Below are positions 36,116 to 47,852 of a DNA stretch of 64,000 bases, piece after piece (the first letter of the stretch is position 1; each line of letters opens with the position of its first letter). The notes under the pieces are model-generated. The model was not told the DNA's origin, did no database searches, and saw only the letters and a list, made by a program, of their open reading frames with translations. The stretch comes from Mermis nigrescens. Taxonomy: Eukaryota > Nematoda > Enoplea > Mermithida > Mermithidae. The translations under genes and the position numbers were made by a program. The DNA is taken from NCBI GenBank assembly GCA_036768485.1, contig JAVLUZ010000154.1:32997748-33061747 (forward strand), read 5' to 3'.

Positions 36116-36381
36116 CACACCTGGGCGTGGGGGGGGGGTTTGGGGGTATGCAACCCCCGCAGAAACTAAAATACCCCCCTAGAAATCAAAATACCCCCCC
36201 AGAATTCAAGTTTTGAAAATTTTTCCGATTTTTTTCACAATTTTTTGATGCCAATGGATAGTGCTTGATGAGAAACGTCGAAAAATGGTGCTTTTATCGC
36301 CATACCACCATTTTTAAGGCCATTTTTGACCTTCAAAAAATCTTGCACCCCCCCCCAGAATTTTCTTGCTGCCCACGTATG
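36116..36381 (+). mobile_element. F-family MITE inserted at the Merlin left terminus
   Basis: It begins CACACCTGGGCG and ends GCCCACGTATG. The left flank is GTTGACAC (36108-36115). The right side reads GTTGACA followed by GTTGACAC, so the duplication is present with an extra partial repeat. Removing the insert restores the Merlin end so that it matches the other terminus. Confidence 0.85.
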
Positions 36382-37222
36382 GTTGACAGTTGACACCTAC
36401 CTTTTGTACACGTACACAAAACATAACCGGCACTAAACGCGTGTTGTCAAGTTAATTATGTAAGTAATATAACCTGCGCATTCTTCATTTGAAGGTTTTC
36501 ATATACGCTGATTTCATTTTTTGCACTCCCGAACTGCAAAATTCAACACAAAAGTAGCTACAGTTAGATTTCTGAAATGAAAAGATTTTTCGTTGTACTT
36601 ATTAAGGTGAATGTAATCCGAATGACTTCCATAAGTAGGTTTTCAAACATGCTGATTTCATATTTTACATTCCCGGGCTACACGGCTACAATGAGATTTT
36701 GAAATAGAATTATTTCTTATTACAATTATTTACTGATTTTTTGTTGTAAATTGATTTTCATAACAATTACTTGCTGATTTTTTGTTGTAGTTTGATGACT
36801 GCACTCCGGAACTGCAAAATTCAACACAAAAGTAGCTACAGTTAGATTTCTGAAATTAAAAGATTTTTCATACTTACTTAGGTTAATGTAATCCGAATGA
36901 CTTCCATACGTAGGTAGGTTTTCAAACATTCTGATTTCATTTTTTACATTCCCGGGCTACAAAAATCAGAATTAAAACGGCTACAATGAGATTTTGAAAT
37001 AGAAACATTTCTCATTACAATTATTTACTGATTTTTTGTTTTAAATTGATTTTCATAAGAATTGCTGATTTTTTGTTGTGCTTTGATGACTGCACTCCGG
37101 AACTGCAAAATTCAACACAAAAGTAGCTACAGTAAGATTTCTGAAATGGAAAGATTTCTTATATTTACTGTTTTTTTGTTGTAATTTCATTTTGACCTTC
37201 CCCGTAAATGCTGACCTCAGAC

Positions 37223-37492
37223 CATACGTGGGCAGCAAGAAAATTCTGGGGGGGGGGGGGGTGCAAGATTTTTTGAAGGTCGAAAAATGGCCTTAAAATG
37301 GTGGTATGGCGATAAAAACAACATTTTTCGACGTTTCTCATCAAGCACTATCCATTGGCATCAAAAAACTGCGAAAAAAACGAAAAAATTTTCAAAAATT
37401 GATTTCTGGGGGGGTATTTTGATTTCTGGGGGGGGGGGTATTTTGGTTTCTGGGGGAATGCATACCCCCCAAACCCCCCACGCCTAGGTGTG
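37223..37492 (-). mobile_element. F-family MITE inside Merlin, copy 2
   Basis: Ends CATACGTGGGCAGC and GCCTAGGTGTG with perfect CCTCAGAC flanks (37215-37222, 37493-37500). Confidence 0.9.
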
Positions 37493-37517
37493 CCTCAGAC
37501 CGACCATGCTATATATG

Positions 37518-37737
37518 CATACGTGGGCAGCAAGAAATTTTTGGGGGAGGGGTGCAAGATTTTTTCGAAGGTCAAAAAATGGCCTTAAAAATGGTGGTAT
37601 GGTGATAAAAACACCATTTTTCGACGTTTCTCATCAAGCACTATCTATTGGCATCAAAAAATTGCGAAAATTGAATTCTGGGGGGTATTTTAATTTCTGG
37701 GGGTGCATACCCCCCAAACCCCCCACGCCCAGGTGTG
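37518..37737 (-). mobile_element. F-family MITE inside Merlin, copy 3
   Basis: Ends CATACGTGGGCAGC and GCCCAGGTGTG with perfect TATATATG flanks (37510-37517, 37738-37745). It lies only 25 bases from copy 2 and in the same orientation. Confidence 0.9.
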
Positions 37738-37948
37738 TATATATGTACATGATGCTTCACCCTCTATATTTTAATTTTGACTTTAGGACGCACGCATTAT
37801 GTATGATGTACACGTTGTAAGAAGCGACGATTCTTAAAAAATGGCGAACAATTTGTTGGTGCGCAGGGCAACTCCACATAGTTTGCCAACATTGACAGCA
37901 TTATTCGTCCAAACTGCAGGCTGTCAGCTGATAAGGTGTTGCTTATGA

Positions 37949-38605
37949 CGTACCTACCTTTTTGCAACTGAAATCAGTCTGAAATCGTCATGCATACTTC
38001 TAAGTGGCATAATTGGTCAACGTGATGGCACGCTTATCGACTGCAGGAACTACATGCGAGAATTACTTTTCAACAAAATGGCTGGAGGGCCTCCCATGGG
38101 AGGCCCGGGGTCTCTGATTGAAAGCGATGAAAGTTTCTTTCGTGGCAGACGAAAAACTGCTGCAAATCAACGTGGCCTACTATTACTTGGTTATCAAGTA
38201 GGGCCAGCACGCCAAGATTATGGTGGGGCTGTTAGTGGCCCCTGGATCTTCGGCATGATCCACAGAAGAAACGATGGCGGCACTACAGAGCGTCGTTTAT
38301 TTCAAGCTCCTCGTAGAGATGCTAATACTCTGATTCCTATCATACAGCGTCACATTGCCCACGGAAGTACCATTCATTCTGATGAATGGGCAGCCTACAA
38401 TACCCTGAGTAATATTGGATATATTCACGAGACGGTCCACCACTCATTGTACTTTGTAGACCCCCAAACTGAAGTGCACACTCAAGGAATTGAATCATCC
38501 TGGGGAGCTTTAAAAACCAAAGTTATGCGTCAATGTCGTGGCATGGTCACCTGGACGAATTTTGGTTTTGTGGCTTATATCCACGAAATCCCTTTTCAAA
38601 TCTGA
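37949..38605 (+). CDS. Merlin transposase (IS1595/ISXO2-like DDE domain), probably partial
   Basis: The enzyme would cut and rejoin the transposon ends. The open frame runs from after a TGA at 37946; the only good ATG is at 38054, which gives 183 residues. Before that ATG the frame already resembles the family (GTLIDCRNYMREL), so the real protein starts further upstream, perhaps across an intron or a lost segment. Counting from that ATG, the catalytic triad is D25 (in IESDES), D110 (in IHSDEW) and E147 (in HTQGIESSW), a DD36E spacing. Family signatures GGPG, WIFGMI, RRDANTLIPIIQRHI, YFVDP and HTQ are all present. The C-terminal part and 38054-38605 have no internal stop. The N-terminal DNA-binding region seen in ~300-residue relatives is missing or unrecognisable, so activity is doubtful. 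Confidence 0.85.
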   Translation, partial: RTYLFATEISLKSSCILLSGIIGQRDGTLIDCRNYMRELLFNKMAGGPPMGGPGSLIESDESFFRGRRKTAANQRGLLLLGYQVGPARQDYGGAVSGPWIFGMIHRRNDGGTTERRLFQAPRRDANTLIPIIQRHIAHGSTIHSDEWAAYNTLSNIGYIHETVHHSLYFVDPQTEVHTQGIESSWGALKTKVMRQCRGMVTWTNFGFVAYIHEIPFQI

Positions 38606-39685
38606 TTGAGCTCATCCGTGAAGTTTATCCAATATGATTTTTTATGCATCGTTTTCATATTTTTCATGTCATTTTAATCAGCACATGTATGCCTTTTATT
38701 CTGTTTGCTCTTCCCTTTGCAACTGTTCGTTTCATGTTTTTTACTAAACAACATAGAAGAATAACATGAATATATAAGCAGAATATCGAGACCATATTCA
38801 GCTTTTCTGCCAGAAACATGGCTAAACAAACAGTTGCGTTGCGATCCATAACAACAAGCGAAAAAATTGATGTTGATAAATTGAGCTTATATCCGCAGCT
38901 GCAAAGAATAGACCTTGTAGTAAAATGTGATATCAAAATAAAAAAATCAGCAAATAATTGTTATGAGAAAGGAAAGTACAACATACATATGTTATGAGGA
39001 ATGTTTCTATTTCAAAACCTCATTGTAGCCAATGTTATACTGATTTTTGTAGCTCGGGAGCGTAAAAAATTAAATCAGCATGTATGAAAACCTACATATG
39101 GAAGTCATTCGGATGTATGGAAAAACTTTTCATTTCAGAAATCTTATTGTAGCTATTTTTATGTTGAATTTTGCAGTTCCGGAGTGCAGTTATCAAAATA
39201 CAACAAAAAAGCAGCTAGTAATTGTTATGAAAATCGATTTACAGCCAAAAATCAGTGAATAATTGTAATGAGAAATGTTTCCATTTAAAAATCTCGTTGT
39301 ACCCGTTTTAATACTGATTGGGGATATAAAAAATGAAATCAACATGTTTGAAAACCAACGTATGGAAGTCATCCGGATTACATTCATTAAATAAGTATGA
39401 AAATCTTTTCATTTCAGAAATCTAACTAACTACTTTTTTGGAACCTTCAGATGAAAAATGCGCAGGTTATATCACTTACATAATTAAGTTAACAACACGT
39501 CTCTACTGTTGGTCATATTTGGTGTACGTGACGTGTACAAAAGGTAGGTGTCAACTAAACGTAGGAACACCAATTCAGGATAAAGGCTTAGATATATCAC
39601 GCAGTATTTGGAATAATCCACATTGTCATAGTCTACCAAATTTGTTATCTAACAGCTTTTAGATTAGGTAGGTACCTATGCAGGT

Positions 39686-42600
39686 CCGTATGCAGGATTT
39701 TGTTTGGGGGGGGCACGACCAAAATTTTTTAAAACGTAAGGGGTGATCAGAAAATGAATTAAAAAAGACGTTTTATACGACCATTAGAGCTGTACATTTT
39801 GTAAGTTTTGCTACCCAGATGCCTAAAATATGATGAGAATCCAATGGACGCCCTCTTGAAGATATTGAAAAAGAAAAGAAAATTTTATTACTAATACCAA
39901 CAGTTAAAATACAAAATGACAAGATATATAATAAATGCAATTACGAATTAGTAAAGGGACATGCGAGTCAATGGAATGACAAGTTTTACGCGCGCCCCAC
40001 AAGATATCTAGATAAATCAAAGTTTGCTAATCTAGATTTAAATATGTTTAGGTTAGGGAAGAAACAATGAAGTCAGGAAGATCGTTCCAAACTGCGATGT
40101 ATTTGTAAAAGAGATCAAACTTTTCTAAATTAGAATGTACAGTAGATATGACTAATTTAAATCTATTAATGCTACGGGTAATATTATGATTAAATACAAA
40201 AAAATCATCAGCTTCCAAACATGATTTATGACAAATAATTTGATACATCATACACAGACAAATCTGCAAGCGTCTTAATTCAAGTCTGCACAATTTAAGT
40301 TGTGTTAAACGATCCTCGTAAGAAAGAATATTATTATAGCCAAAAATATATTTAGTGAATCTACGTTGAACAGCTTCCAATCTATCTATATCCTTAAGAT
40401 AAGAGGGGTTCCATACACTGCAACAATACTCTAATAAAGGTCTAACATAACAACTATAAGCTTTAACAAGATTACCTTTATCACGCGAAAAAAATGATTT
40501 GCGTATTAAAATACATCTAAAGAAAGCTTTTTTAATCAAAGAATTATAATGTTCCTTAAATTTTAAATTTCGAGGAATCAAAACTCCTAAATCACGGACA
40601 AACGGATCACTAGAAATAATTTACCCATTTAGTCTATAAACAGCTTTTTGATTATTATTACCCAAATATAGAACTTGACTTTTGGTTCGAGAAATAGGTA
40701 AATCACATGCAATTGCCCAGTCAATAATCTTATCTAAATCAGACTGTAATAATTTACAGTTACGACTAATATTGAAAATTTTGATATCATCTGCGAACAT
40801 ATAAACCGTACTACAAATATTATCACATATATCATTTATAAAAATCGAAAAGAGCGTAGGTCCAAGGACACTTCCTTGGACGACACCGCTGGTAACAGGC
40901 ACATAATCTGAAAAAGACTGATTAACGCGAACACATTGGGAACGATTAAACAAATAGGCCTTTAACCATGCATACAAATTACCGTTTATTCCATATCCGT
41001 TTAACTTAATAAGAAGTTTTTCCATATTTACTTTATCAAAAGCTTTAGAGAAATCTAAACATATTATATCAACAGTTTCTTTTTAGCTAACGACTGAATC
41101 CATGAAAATTTACACTTTAACAATTGTGTTTCACAAGATTTATTCTTTTGAAAACCAAATTGAAAAGGAGATATTAGTTTATTAACCTTAAGAAAGTCTA
41201 ACAATTGACTATTAATAATTCTTTCCATAATTTTGGCAATAGAACAACAAAGAGAAACGGGCCTGTAATTATCCACTAATGCTGGATCCCCCTTTTTTAA
41301 TATTGGAATAACATGTGCCATGCTCCAAAGCTCGGGAATATTTCCAGACAGAAAAGATACAGTGAAAATACTAACTAACGGCTTTATCATTTGAAACGAC
41401 AATTTTTTAATAAAAAGATTACATATGCCATCGGGGCCAACTGCAATAGACGTATTTAGATGGTTAATGGCTTCCAATACGCGATCCTCACTAAAAATAA
41501 CGTCAGAAAGCGAAAAATCACAGCGCTTCTGAAAAAGAAAATTCGCGTTAGTAATGTCACTAGAAAACACTGAAGCGAAATAATCATTAAAAATGTTAGC
41601 CTTGCGTAATGAATCGGTTATACCATTATTATCAGAAAATGTTAGAGGAGGAATTTCACTGCGACTTTTTAACCTATTATTTACAAAAGTATAGAAAGCT
41701 TTAGGATTATTATTCTTGAGCAATTTGTTTTCTTGAGAAGAGAAATAATTATGAATAGTTCTACGTAGAGCCTTACAATGATTTCGATATTTAACTTTAG
41801 TTCCTGGAGTTTTACACCTTTTATACTTATCCCATAGAGAACGTTTTTTAAGAAATAATTTATGTAAGCTTTTAGGGTATTTAAATTTTAATTTAGCCCT
41901 AAAAGTAGGTACAAAACTAAAAATAAGAGGATTTAATATACTTAAAAAAACATTATACATGTCATTAACTGTTGAGCATGTAGAAAAAATGTCAGACCAA
42001 GAAACAGAGGATAAAAAAGTAGCTATACTCTCGTAGTCCGCTTTATTGAAATTTAAGCAAGGTTTATCTCCATCTTGAAAAGTTCTAGTTAAAATTTCAA
42101 AAGAAATCGAATTATGGTCGCTTGTTGAAAAAGGAGGAAGAACCTGGATATTAAAAACGTTATATGCAGCAAATACTACATCAATCAAAGTATTATCGTG
42201 AGTATTTTCTTTAACTAACTGTTGCAGACCACTAGCTGATAAGTAATCAAAAAATAATTCGTTTAATGGATTAAATGTAAAAGTACCATGAAACCAATCA
42301 ATTTTAGGCAAATTTAGATCCCCTACTATAATAACGGGATGACAACTATTAGTAGCCCATTCAATTAAATTACATATCCGAAGTGCAGTATCAAAATCAT
42401 ACTGAGGAGGTCTATAAACTAACAAACATCTTATAACATCTCCACCTTTTAAAATTTCAACTACTAAAGTATCAGACACAAACAGAGAAACAGGAACTTT
42501 AACGCATCGAGCATAAAGATGAGGTTTAGCAAAAATTAAAACTCCACCCCCCGCTTATTCTTACGATCTGATCGGAGAATAATATAATTTTTTAACGGAC

Positions 42601-42998
42601 ATAATAGACTGTCGGAAATAGATTCATTTAACCAGGTTTCACAGAAAAATAATATATCGAATTTTGCAGTATTTAACAGAAAGTGAAGTTCCCCTAACTT
42701 ATTCACAATACTACAAGAATTACATAGCAAACATTTAATATTAACAAAATAACGGGGCGAATTTACCTAAATATTAGACGCGTGTTGACCATGTTGAGCA
42801 CGAAATACGCTTTAGGTTGTATAAAGACTAAAAATGGGATGTTTAAACCGCGAGTTTGGGACTAAATTGACTAATTATGATTTGAAATGCGGCGCGGAGC
42901 GCCGAAAATTTTTTGCGATTTTCGGCTAAAAAAGCGTTCTTGCATTTCGTTTCGGAGGGGAGCACGTTCCCCCTATCCCCGTGGATACAGGCCTGTAT
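39686..42998. mobile_element. K-family hAT-like element carrying the LINE
   Basis: K sequence (left end CAGGTCCGTATGCAGG, then 'cattagagctgtac' and 'tgatgagaatcc') stops near 39860. The right part ('gactaaaaatgggatg', then GTGGATACAGGCCTG) resumes near 42780. The LINE occupies the gap. The flanks do not show a clear duplication. Confidence 0.6.
39986..42775 (-). pseudogene. CR1/Jockey-type LINE pseudogene (endonuclease plus reverse transcriptase), 5'-truncated
   Basis: On the - strand the order is an apurinic-type endonuclease domain, then reverse transcriptase, then a C-terminal tail. Endonuclease marks include CETWLN, YRPPQY and GDLNLPKIDW. The reverse transcriptase shows VGPDGICN, LKKGDPALVDNYRPVSL, FQFGFQKNKSCETQL, TSGVVQGSVLGPTLF and the catalytic MFADDIKIF. 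The tail has YVRPLLEYCCSVWNP and LSRYLVG. It is inactive: a G lost from a G-run near 42545, a one-base shift in an A-rich run near 41075, an in-frame TAA at 40621, and another shift near 40052. The 5' end starts inside the endonuclease, the usual result of incomplete reverse transcription. No ORF1 was found. Confidence 0.9.
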
Positions 42999-43082
42999 GC
43001 ATTTTTATACGCAAATTTTTATGAGGTAAATGCGGAATTGCATTGATTAAAGTGTAGATAGGTACCCAAACCCAATTTACGT

Positions 43083-43191
43083 CGACCTAAGCATCTATAC
43101 ATCGACCTAAGCATCTATACATCGACCTAAGCATCTATACATCGATCTAAGCATCTATACATCGACCTCAGCATCTATACATCGACCTGAG
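43083..43191 (+). repeat. 20-bp minisatellite
   Basis: The unit CGACCTAAGCATCTATACAT is repeated five times head to tail, with one or two substitutions in the fourth and fifth copies, followed by a partial sixth. Confidence 0.95.
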
Positions 43192-43199
43192 CGTGAGCG

Positions 43200-44056
43200 A
43201 CCTCGACCTAAGCAGTTTAAAACATTTTTTCAGATATATTAAGCCTAAGCCTTAGCTTAATAGAAGCAAAAACTTAGATTTTTGTATATCTTATCAAGTA
43301 AAAGCGAAGAAAACATGCAAAAAATATGAAAATTTTTTAAATTTATTCAAAATTTCAAATACTTTTCCGCGCCTTTTTTCTGTTTTCTCCTTCATTGCAA
43401 TGCTTCCTTCCGTAATTTCAGCCCATATTATTCCTTTCCGACAAATGTCTAAGTCCTTGGATCGAGCCTCAAAGGGGTTAAAGTGCAATAAGTTTGACTT
43501 TGGGAGCTTATGCTAATGCATAGGCTGAAAATTGAGTCATAAAGCGTATGCCTATATTCGGATAGAGTAAATCTTGTAATGCACCTTCACAATGCTAATA
43601 TTATTTAAGCCATGCTCAACATCCATATAAATAAGCGTAAAAGAGTGCAATTTTCTCATCAAAGTCACTTATCGCATGGGTGACTTTGATTGCAACGCTT
43701 AAATTGTTACGAAATTGATTTTCTACAAGTACTTTTTTCAATAGCATTGCTCTTTTAAGTTGTAACTAGGAATTCATTTGATTGCGGAAAAAATTTTCAA
43801 AACCGTTTCTCATGTGGTCTATGGGGGATTTTGATTGATTAGATTATTTTCACACACAGTGAGCATCAGAGTTGCACTTTTCCGGCTTAGGAGTTATTGC
43901 TGGACAAGTATGTTGCAGAATATTGGATTACTGTTGAACCTAAGGAAAAGGCGCTTAATCTGAAAAGTCACTTCATTTGTTGGTGTTTTTGATGACCACG
44001 GCTGATGACTTTGATGGCCTAAACAACTTTTGACACCCGCGCATAGCGAAATTACA
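43200..44056. other. AT-rich sequence, nothing recognised
   Basis: No gene or defined element is supported between the minisatellite and the next K copy. The small open frames on the - strand (43294-43488, 43894-44094) lack recognisable domains. Confidence 0.4.
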
Positions 44057-44064
44057 CTTGCATG

Positions 44065-44505
44065 CTGGCCCGTATCCAGGGAGATAGGTGGCACTTACCC
44101 TTCCCGGAATAAAATATAACAATGATTTTTTCCCTTACCCCCTTTTGCTTTTTTAGTCAAAAGTTGCAAAAATTTTCGGCGCCGAATTCCACAATTATAA
44201 TTCGAGTTATTTAGTGCGCGCGGTTAAAACACTCCATTTTTAGTCTTTAAACAAGCTAAAGCGTATTTTACCTCTGTCTACTGTTCTGCACAGGATTTAT
44301 GCAGAGATTGGGATTTGTTCAAGAGGGACTGAATTCTCACCATATTCAAGGCATCTGGGCTGCAAAATTTACAAAGTGTACTGTACAGCTCTAGTGGTCG
44401 TAAAGCGTCTTTTTTAATTCATCCTTGGTCCCCTTATGTTTTTTTTAATTTGATCGTGTCGTACGTGCCCCACCCGAAACAAAATCCTGGATACTGACTG
44501 GCCTG
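44065..44505. mobile_element. K-family hAT-like element
   Basis: It starts CTGGCCCGTATCCAGG and ends with CCTGGATACTGACTGGCCTG, shared with other K copies. The flanks CTTGCATG (44057-44064) and CTTGCAAA (44506-44513) agree at six of eight positions. The interior has the 'gtacagctctagtggtcgta' type segment and a decayed GGCGCCG palindrome. Confidence 0.65.
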
Positions 44506-45062
44506 CTTGCAAATAAAAAACTAAAAGATCTGCATACATCAATCGTCTTTTTGAGGAGAACAGTGACATAAAATAATTCTCGTTTTGAAAAAATTACTTG
44601 CAGGTGCAGTTGAATTTCGCTTTATGCGCTACGCATATGCTTAGATAATGGTAACCAAAGCCACCCTACCCACCTTGATCAAGGTTACCCACGTTGTCAT
44701 CAAAGTCGACTGGAGAACTCGACATATAGCTTCAAATCTTGTGAGTAAAAATACTGGATGCTTTTCGTGTAGATTGGGCATATGGGAAAATCGGGGTAGG
44801 AAAAATTTGAAGAAACAAAGGAGGTGAAGAAAGTACATTTTTTCCTCCTTTAAAAAGGTTATGTAGAAATTTTCGCACAAAAGCTGAATTACTGCTTTTA
44901 GTATTCACACGAATTTACTGAATTCATCAGAGCAAGTAGCATACTAATTGTACGATTAAACGCATCAGCAAAAGTCTTCAAAGTCGCCCGCCATCAAAGT
45001 AGCCCCGCTTTACCTTAGGTAAATTGTTTTTTAATTCACTGATCTTAATTTTATATTATTAT

Positions 45063-45568
45063 CATACATGGGCACACTCATTTTTCCCAGGTTCAAGTGA
45101 CCTTCACAGGCTTGCGTGGTTGCTCAGAATGCCCAGAACAGCAGTGCCATTTTTCAGGGACAATTTTTGGGCACAGTATTGACCTATAATTAATTCAAGT
45201 ACTTGGTTGGTCAATTTCTAAAAACGGCTTAATTAACAGAGTGGCTAGCATGTAATTGGCTAGCCAACAATGTTAAAAATGTTGACTAAAAAATCATTCG
45301 GTCAGTTATGTGGTTGGACATGTAAAACTAAGGAAAATGGACTAGCTAACAGGAAAACATAGTGGTTGGCTACCAACCACGTAAACTGAGCATTGGACCA
45401 ATGTTCATTTTACAAATTTTGAAAATTTTTGTCTTTATTTTCGAATTTTTACGTGGTTCTTCCCAAATTTTTGCGTGGTTGGCCTTATTTTGTTTTGCGT
45501 GTTCCGTGGTTGGTCGATTCCGTAGCCTCAAGTCGTTTGACCCCCACTTGACCCTATGCACATGTATG
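45063..45568. mobile_element. hAT-like element with CATACATG ends and TGGTTGG repeats
   Basis: The left end CATACATGGGCACACTC and the right end GACCCTATGCACATGTATG are inverted. The flanks ATTATTAT (45055-45062) and ATCATTAT (45569-45576) differ at one base. The interior repeats 'tggttggc' and 'ggctagc' words. The open frames on both strands at 45362-45693 are by-products of this composition. Confidence 0.75.
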
Positions 45569-45740
45569 ATCATTATATATAGTGTAGGTGCAATTGCTCT
45601 TTCATGTTCTTGATTAAACGATATACGAAACGAAGTTGTTAAGGAGACAGGAATCTCAAGATTACGCGCCGAGTCGTGTAAAGTCTTGTTCAAACAGTAG
45701 TTGCATTTGCATAGATTCTTCCTGTCATGATAATAAAATT

Positions 45741-46117
45741 CAGAAGCGTACGCAGAATTTTTTTAAGGGGGCGTTCCTAAATTGATGACCCTATATTTCG
45801 GGATTTGTTCGCCGGGGCACCCAATAAAGTGCATCTTCTGACGTTTCCGAACATGCTCTATCCATTAAGCTCATAAAATTCTAACTTGTCGAAAAAATCT
45901 TATTTTCTCTCAATAAGCTGTGAAAAATGACGTTTTGTGGTCGCGCTTGGGCCTAAATTAACGAATATAATGATTCAATGGTGCTAAGCGCCGAAAATTT
46001 TGAGATATTTTTTTGATAAAAAGGTGCCAATTTTCATGCATTTCCTCACCTCTCCAAAATTATTTTTGGGCTAAGAGGGGAGGGGCTGCTACCCCCGCTC
46101 CCCTGCGTACGCCCATG
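45741..46117. mobile_element. hAT-like element with GCGTACGCAG ends
   Basis: The left end CAGAAGCGTACGCAG and the right end CTGCGTACGCCCATG are inverted. The flanks ATAAAATT and TTCAAATT agree at six of eight positions. The motif 'gtgctaagcgccgaaaattttg' is inside, near 45950. Confidence 0.65.
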
Positions 46118-46265
46118 TTCAAATTATTAGCCTAAATTATAATTAGATTCTTGGTCTCTATAATAAATAAATACTTACAATCGAAAAGTTATCTGCTTAC
46201 ATGCTCATTGACTTAAGCAAACTACACTTGTTATTTCATGAATAAGCTAGAGATTAGCAGGAGTT

Positions 46266-46541
46266 CAGACATGACATGCACGTGGGCGCTTGGTTCAGGG
46301 ACGTCTAGACCACTCAGAATGGAATAATGGGAAATTTTCTGGCGAAAATGAGGCAAAATGATGGCCAAAGATGGATGAAAATTGAAAAATTTCTTCAAAA
46401 GCGTTTCAAATTGACCTGAAACTGTGGATCAATGTAGTTTTAACGCTATTTTAGCATTTATGCCATTTTTTTGAGGTCATCTTAACCCAAAAAAGCTCGA
46501 TTTTCCGCCTTCATTCAGATCGACCATGCTCTGTATCTGTG
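46266..46541. mobile_element. CATGCACG-family element without an F insertion
   Basis: It matches the elements at 56073-56608 and 62804-63305 in its left end (ACATGCACGTGGG), the 'gtctagaccac' site and the 'aaaatgaggcaaaatga.ggcc' core, but lacks the F element that those two carry at GTCTAGA(C/T). The right end is diverged and no target duplication is seen. Confidence 0.6.
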
Positions 46542-46609
46542 GCCACGCCCGCAGTTTCTAGGGAAGTCATTTGACCCTGAAAAATCTGAGCTTGCCTATG
46601 TATGGTCTG

Positions 46610-47055
46610 CATACAAGAGAATGTGGGGTTAGGGGGTATTACTTTCTCCTGAACTTTGAAAAAATGATAGCTATACAGCAATTTTGGCCGAAAAACCGAT
46701 AGCCGTTTTTGGGCTTAGAAAATTAGCTATACAACCTTTTAGGGCTCAGAAAACTAGCTATAGAGTCTTTTTTGAGCTAAGAAATGCTATTTAGTTGTCT
46801 TTTCTAAGTTTCAAAAGGATACATAGCTATTTTCTCGACTCTGAAAAGAGATTAATTGCTAATTTTAGTCCAAAAAGGCTACATAGCTATGTTTGTGAAT
46901 CCAAAAAGCTATATAGCTCGTATTCTGAGACCAGAAAGGCAATATAGCTAATTTTCTGACTCCAAAAGGATAATAGAGCCGTTTTTACGAAACACTTAGC
47001 CATCTAGTAATTTTTGGTTCTCACTTCCCTGAAAGTTTGACCTTGCGCACCTATG
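46610..47055. mobile_element. hAT-like element carrying an AGCTAT minisatellite
   Basis: The left end is CATACAAGAGAATG and the right end GCGCACCTATG. The flanks ATGGTCTG (46602-46609) and ATAGTCTG (47056-47063) differ at one base. About eight degenerate units of roughly 35-45 bases, each containing a form of 'agctatatagc', fill the middle. Confidence 0.75.
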
Positions 47056-47063
47056 ATAGTCTG

Positions 47064-47852
47064 TATAATTTGGAGCACCAGACTTTCGTTTATTTCCACG
47101 TATTTTTCTAAAAAGGGCTAAAATATTAGAATTACTTATCTTCTTAGTAGCCCCATTACTCTTGCACTTTTAGGTGCTACTTAGAACAACTCAACCTCAT
47201 AGAGTGTACTGTTGGCTAGGCTATCAATTGTACTAAAAGAACAACCAGTTCCATGTTCATAGATGACAAAAAGTTTAGATTCCAGGAACATAAATCATTA
47301 TATGAGAAATGGCTTTAAAAAAGCAATTTCTTCACAGATGTCTGGGAGCAATCAAAAGATATAGATTATTGAAAATCCAAAAAACTGTAATATTCGTAAA
47401 TAGTGTGCGTTTTCAAATATGCTGCGTTGAGTGAAACTAAATTAATCAAATTTTTCTGAACCTGCGCATGGGACTAGCATAGAGACGGACACAAGCGCTG
47501 GTGCCAAGTCGACTACTAGATGCAGAGGTGGATTAAGGGTAGGCTAATCATCTCGTGTTTTTTTATATACAAAACTATCAATAAAAGTTTCATTTTACTG
47601 TTGACTTACGTGAGTACAGGCTTTTAATATTCGTAAAATTCAACTAATACGTTTCTCCTATTGGATGTTGCGCTGAGCTTTTGACTCGTACAACTTAAAC
47701 ATATTAAATCATGAATTCGACTGCTAACTTGACGTAATAGAATATTATGATTTATAAAATATCTGATAATATAGTCCTAGACTGTTCTATTTAGAATTGA
47801 AAATGAAATGCAAAAGTTTTATAATGGGAATTAAAATGAATTTAGTCTATTC
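47064..47852. other. AT-rich sequence, nothing recognised
   Basis: No gene, RNA or bounded repeat is supported here. Confidence 0.45.

Larger units (their letters stand above)
36092..39571 (+). mobile_element. Merlin-type DNA transposon with 9-bp target duplication
   Basis: The left end GGTATTCCAACGTTTAGTTG matches the complement of the right end (GGTGTTCCTACGTTTAGTTG) at all but two bases. The similarity continues inward as long inverted repeats, for example 'gtgtcaactt...ttacataatt' words near 36450 and 39480. The flanks AATACAGGA (36083-36091) and AATTCAGGA (39572-39580) form a 9-bp duplication with one mismatch. Ends beginning GG, 8-9 bp duplications and an IS1595/ISXO2-like transposase are the marks of Merlin. 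Three F elements are nested inside. The subterminal zones 36500-37200 and 38950-39420 hold repeated 'ctacagttagatttctgaaatg' type modules. Confidence 0.9.

Noticed and set aside
39438..39662. 74-codon frame at the right end of Merlin
   Set aside because: It crosses the transposon terminus and target duplication, so it cannot be an ancestral gene.
43083..43191. Possible CRISPR-like array of 20-bp repeats
   Set aside because: The units are head to tail with no spacers, in a eukaryotic context, so it is a minisatellite.
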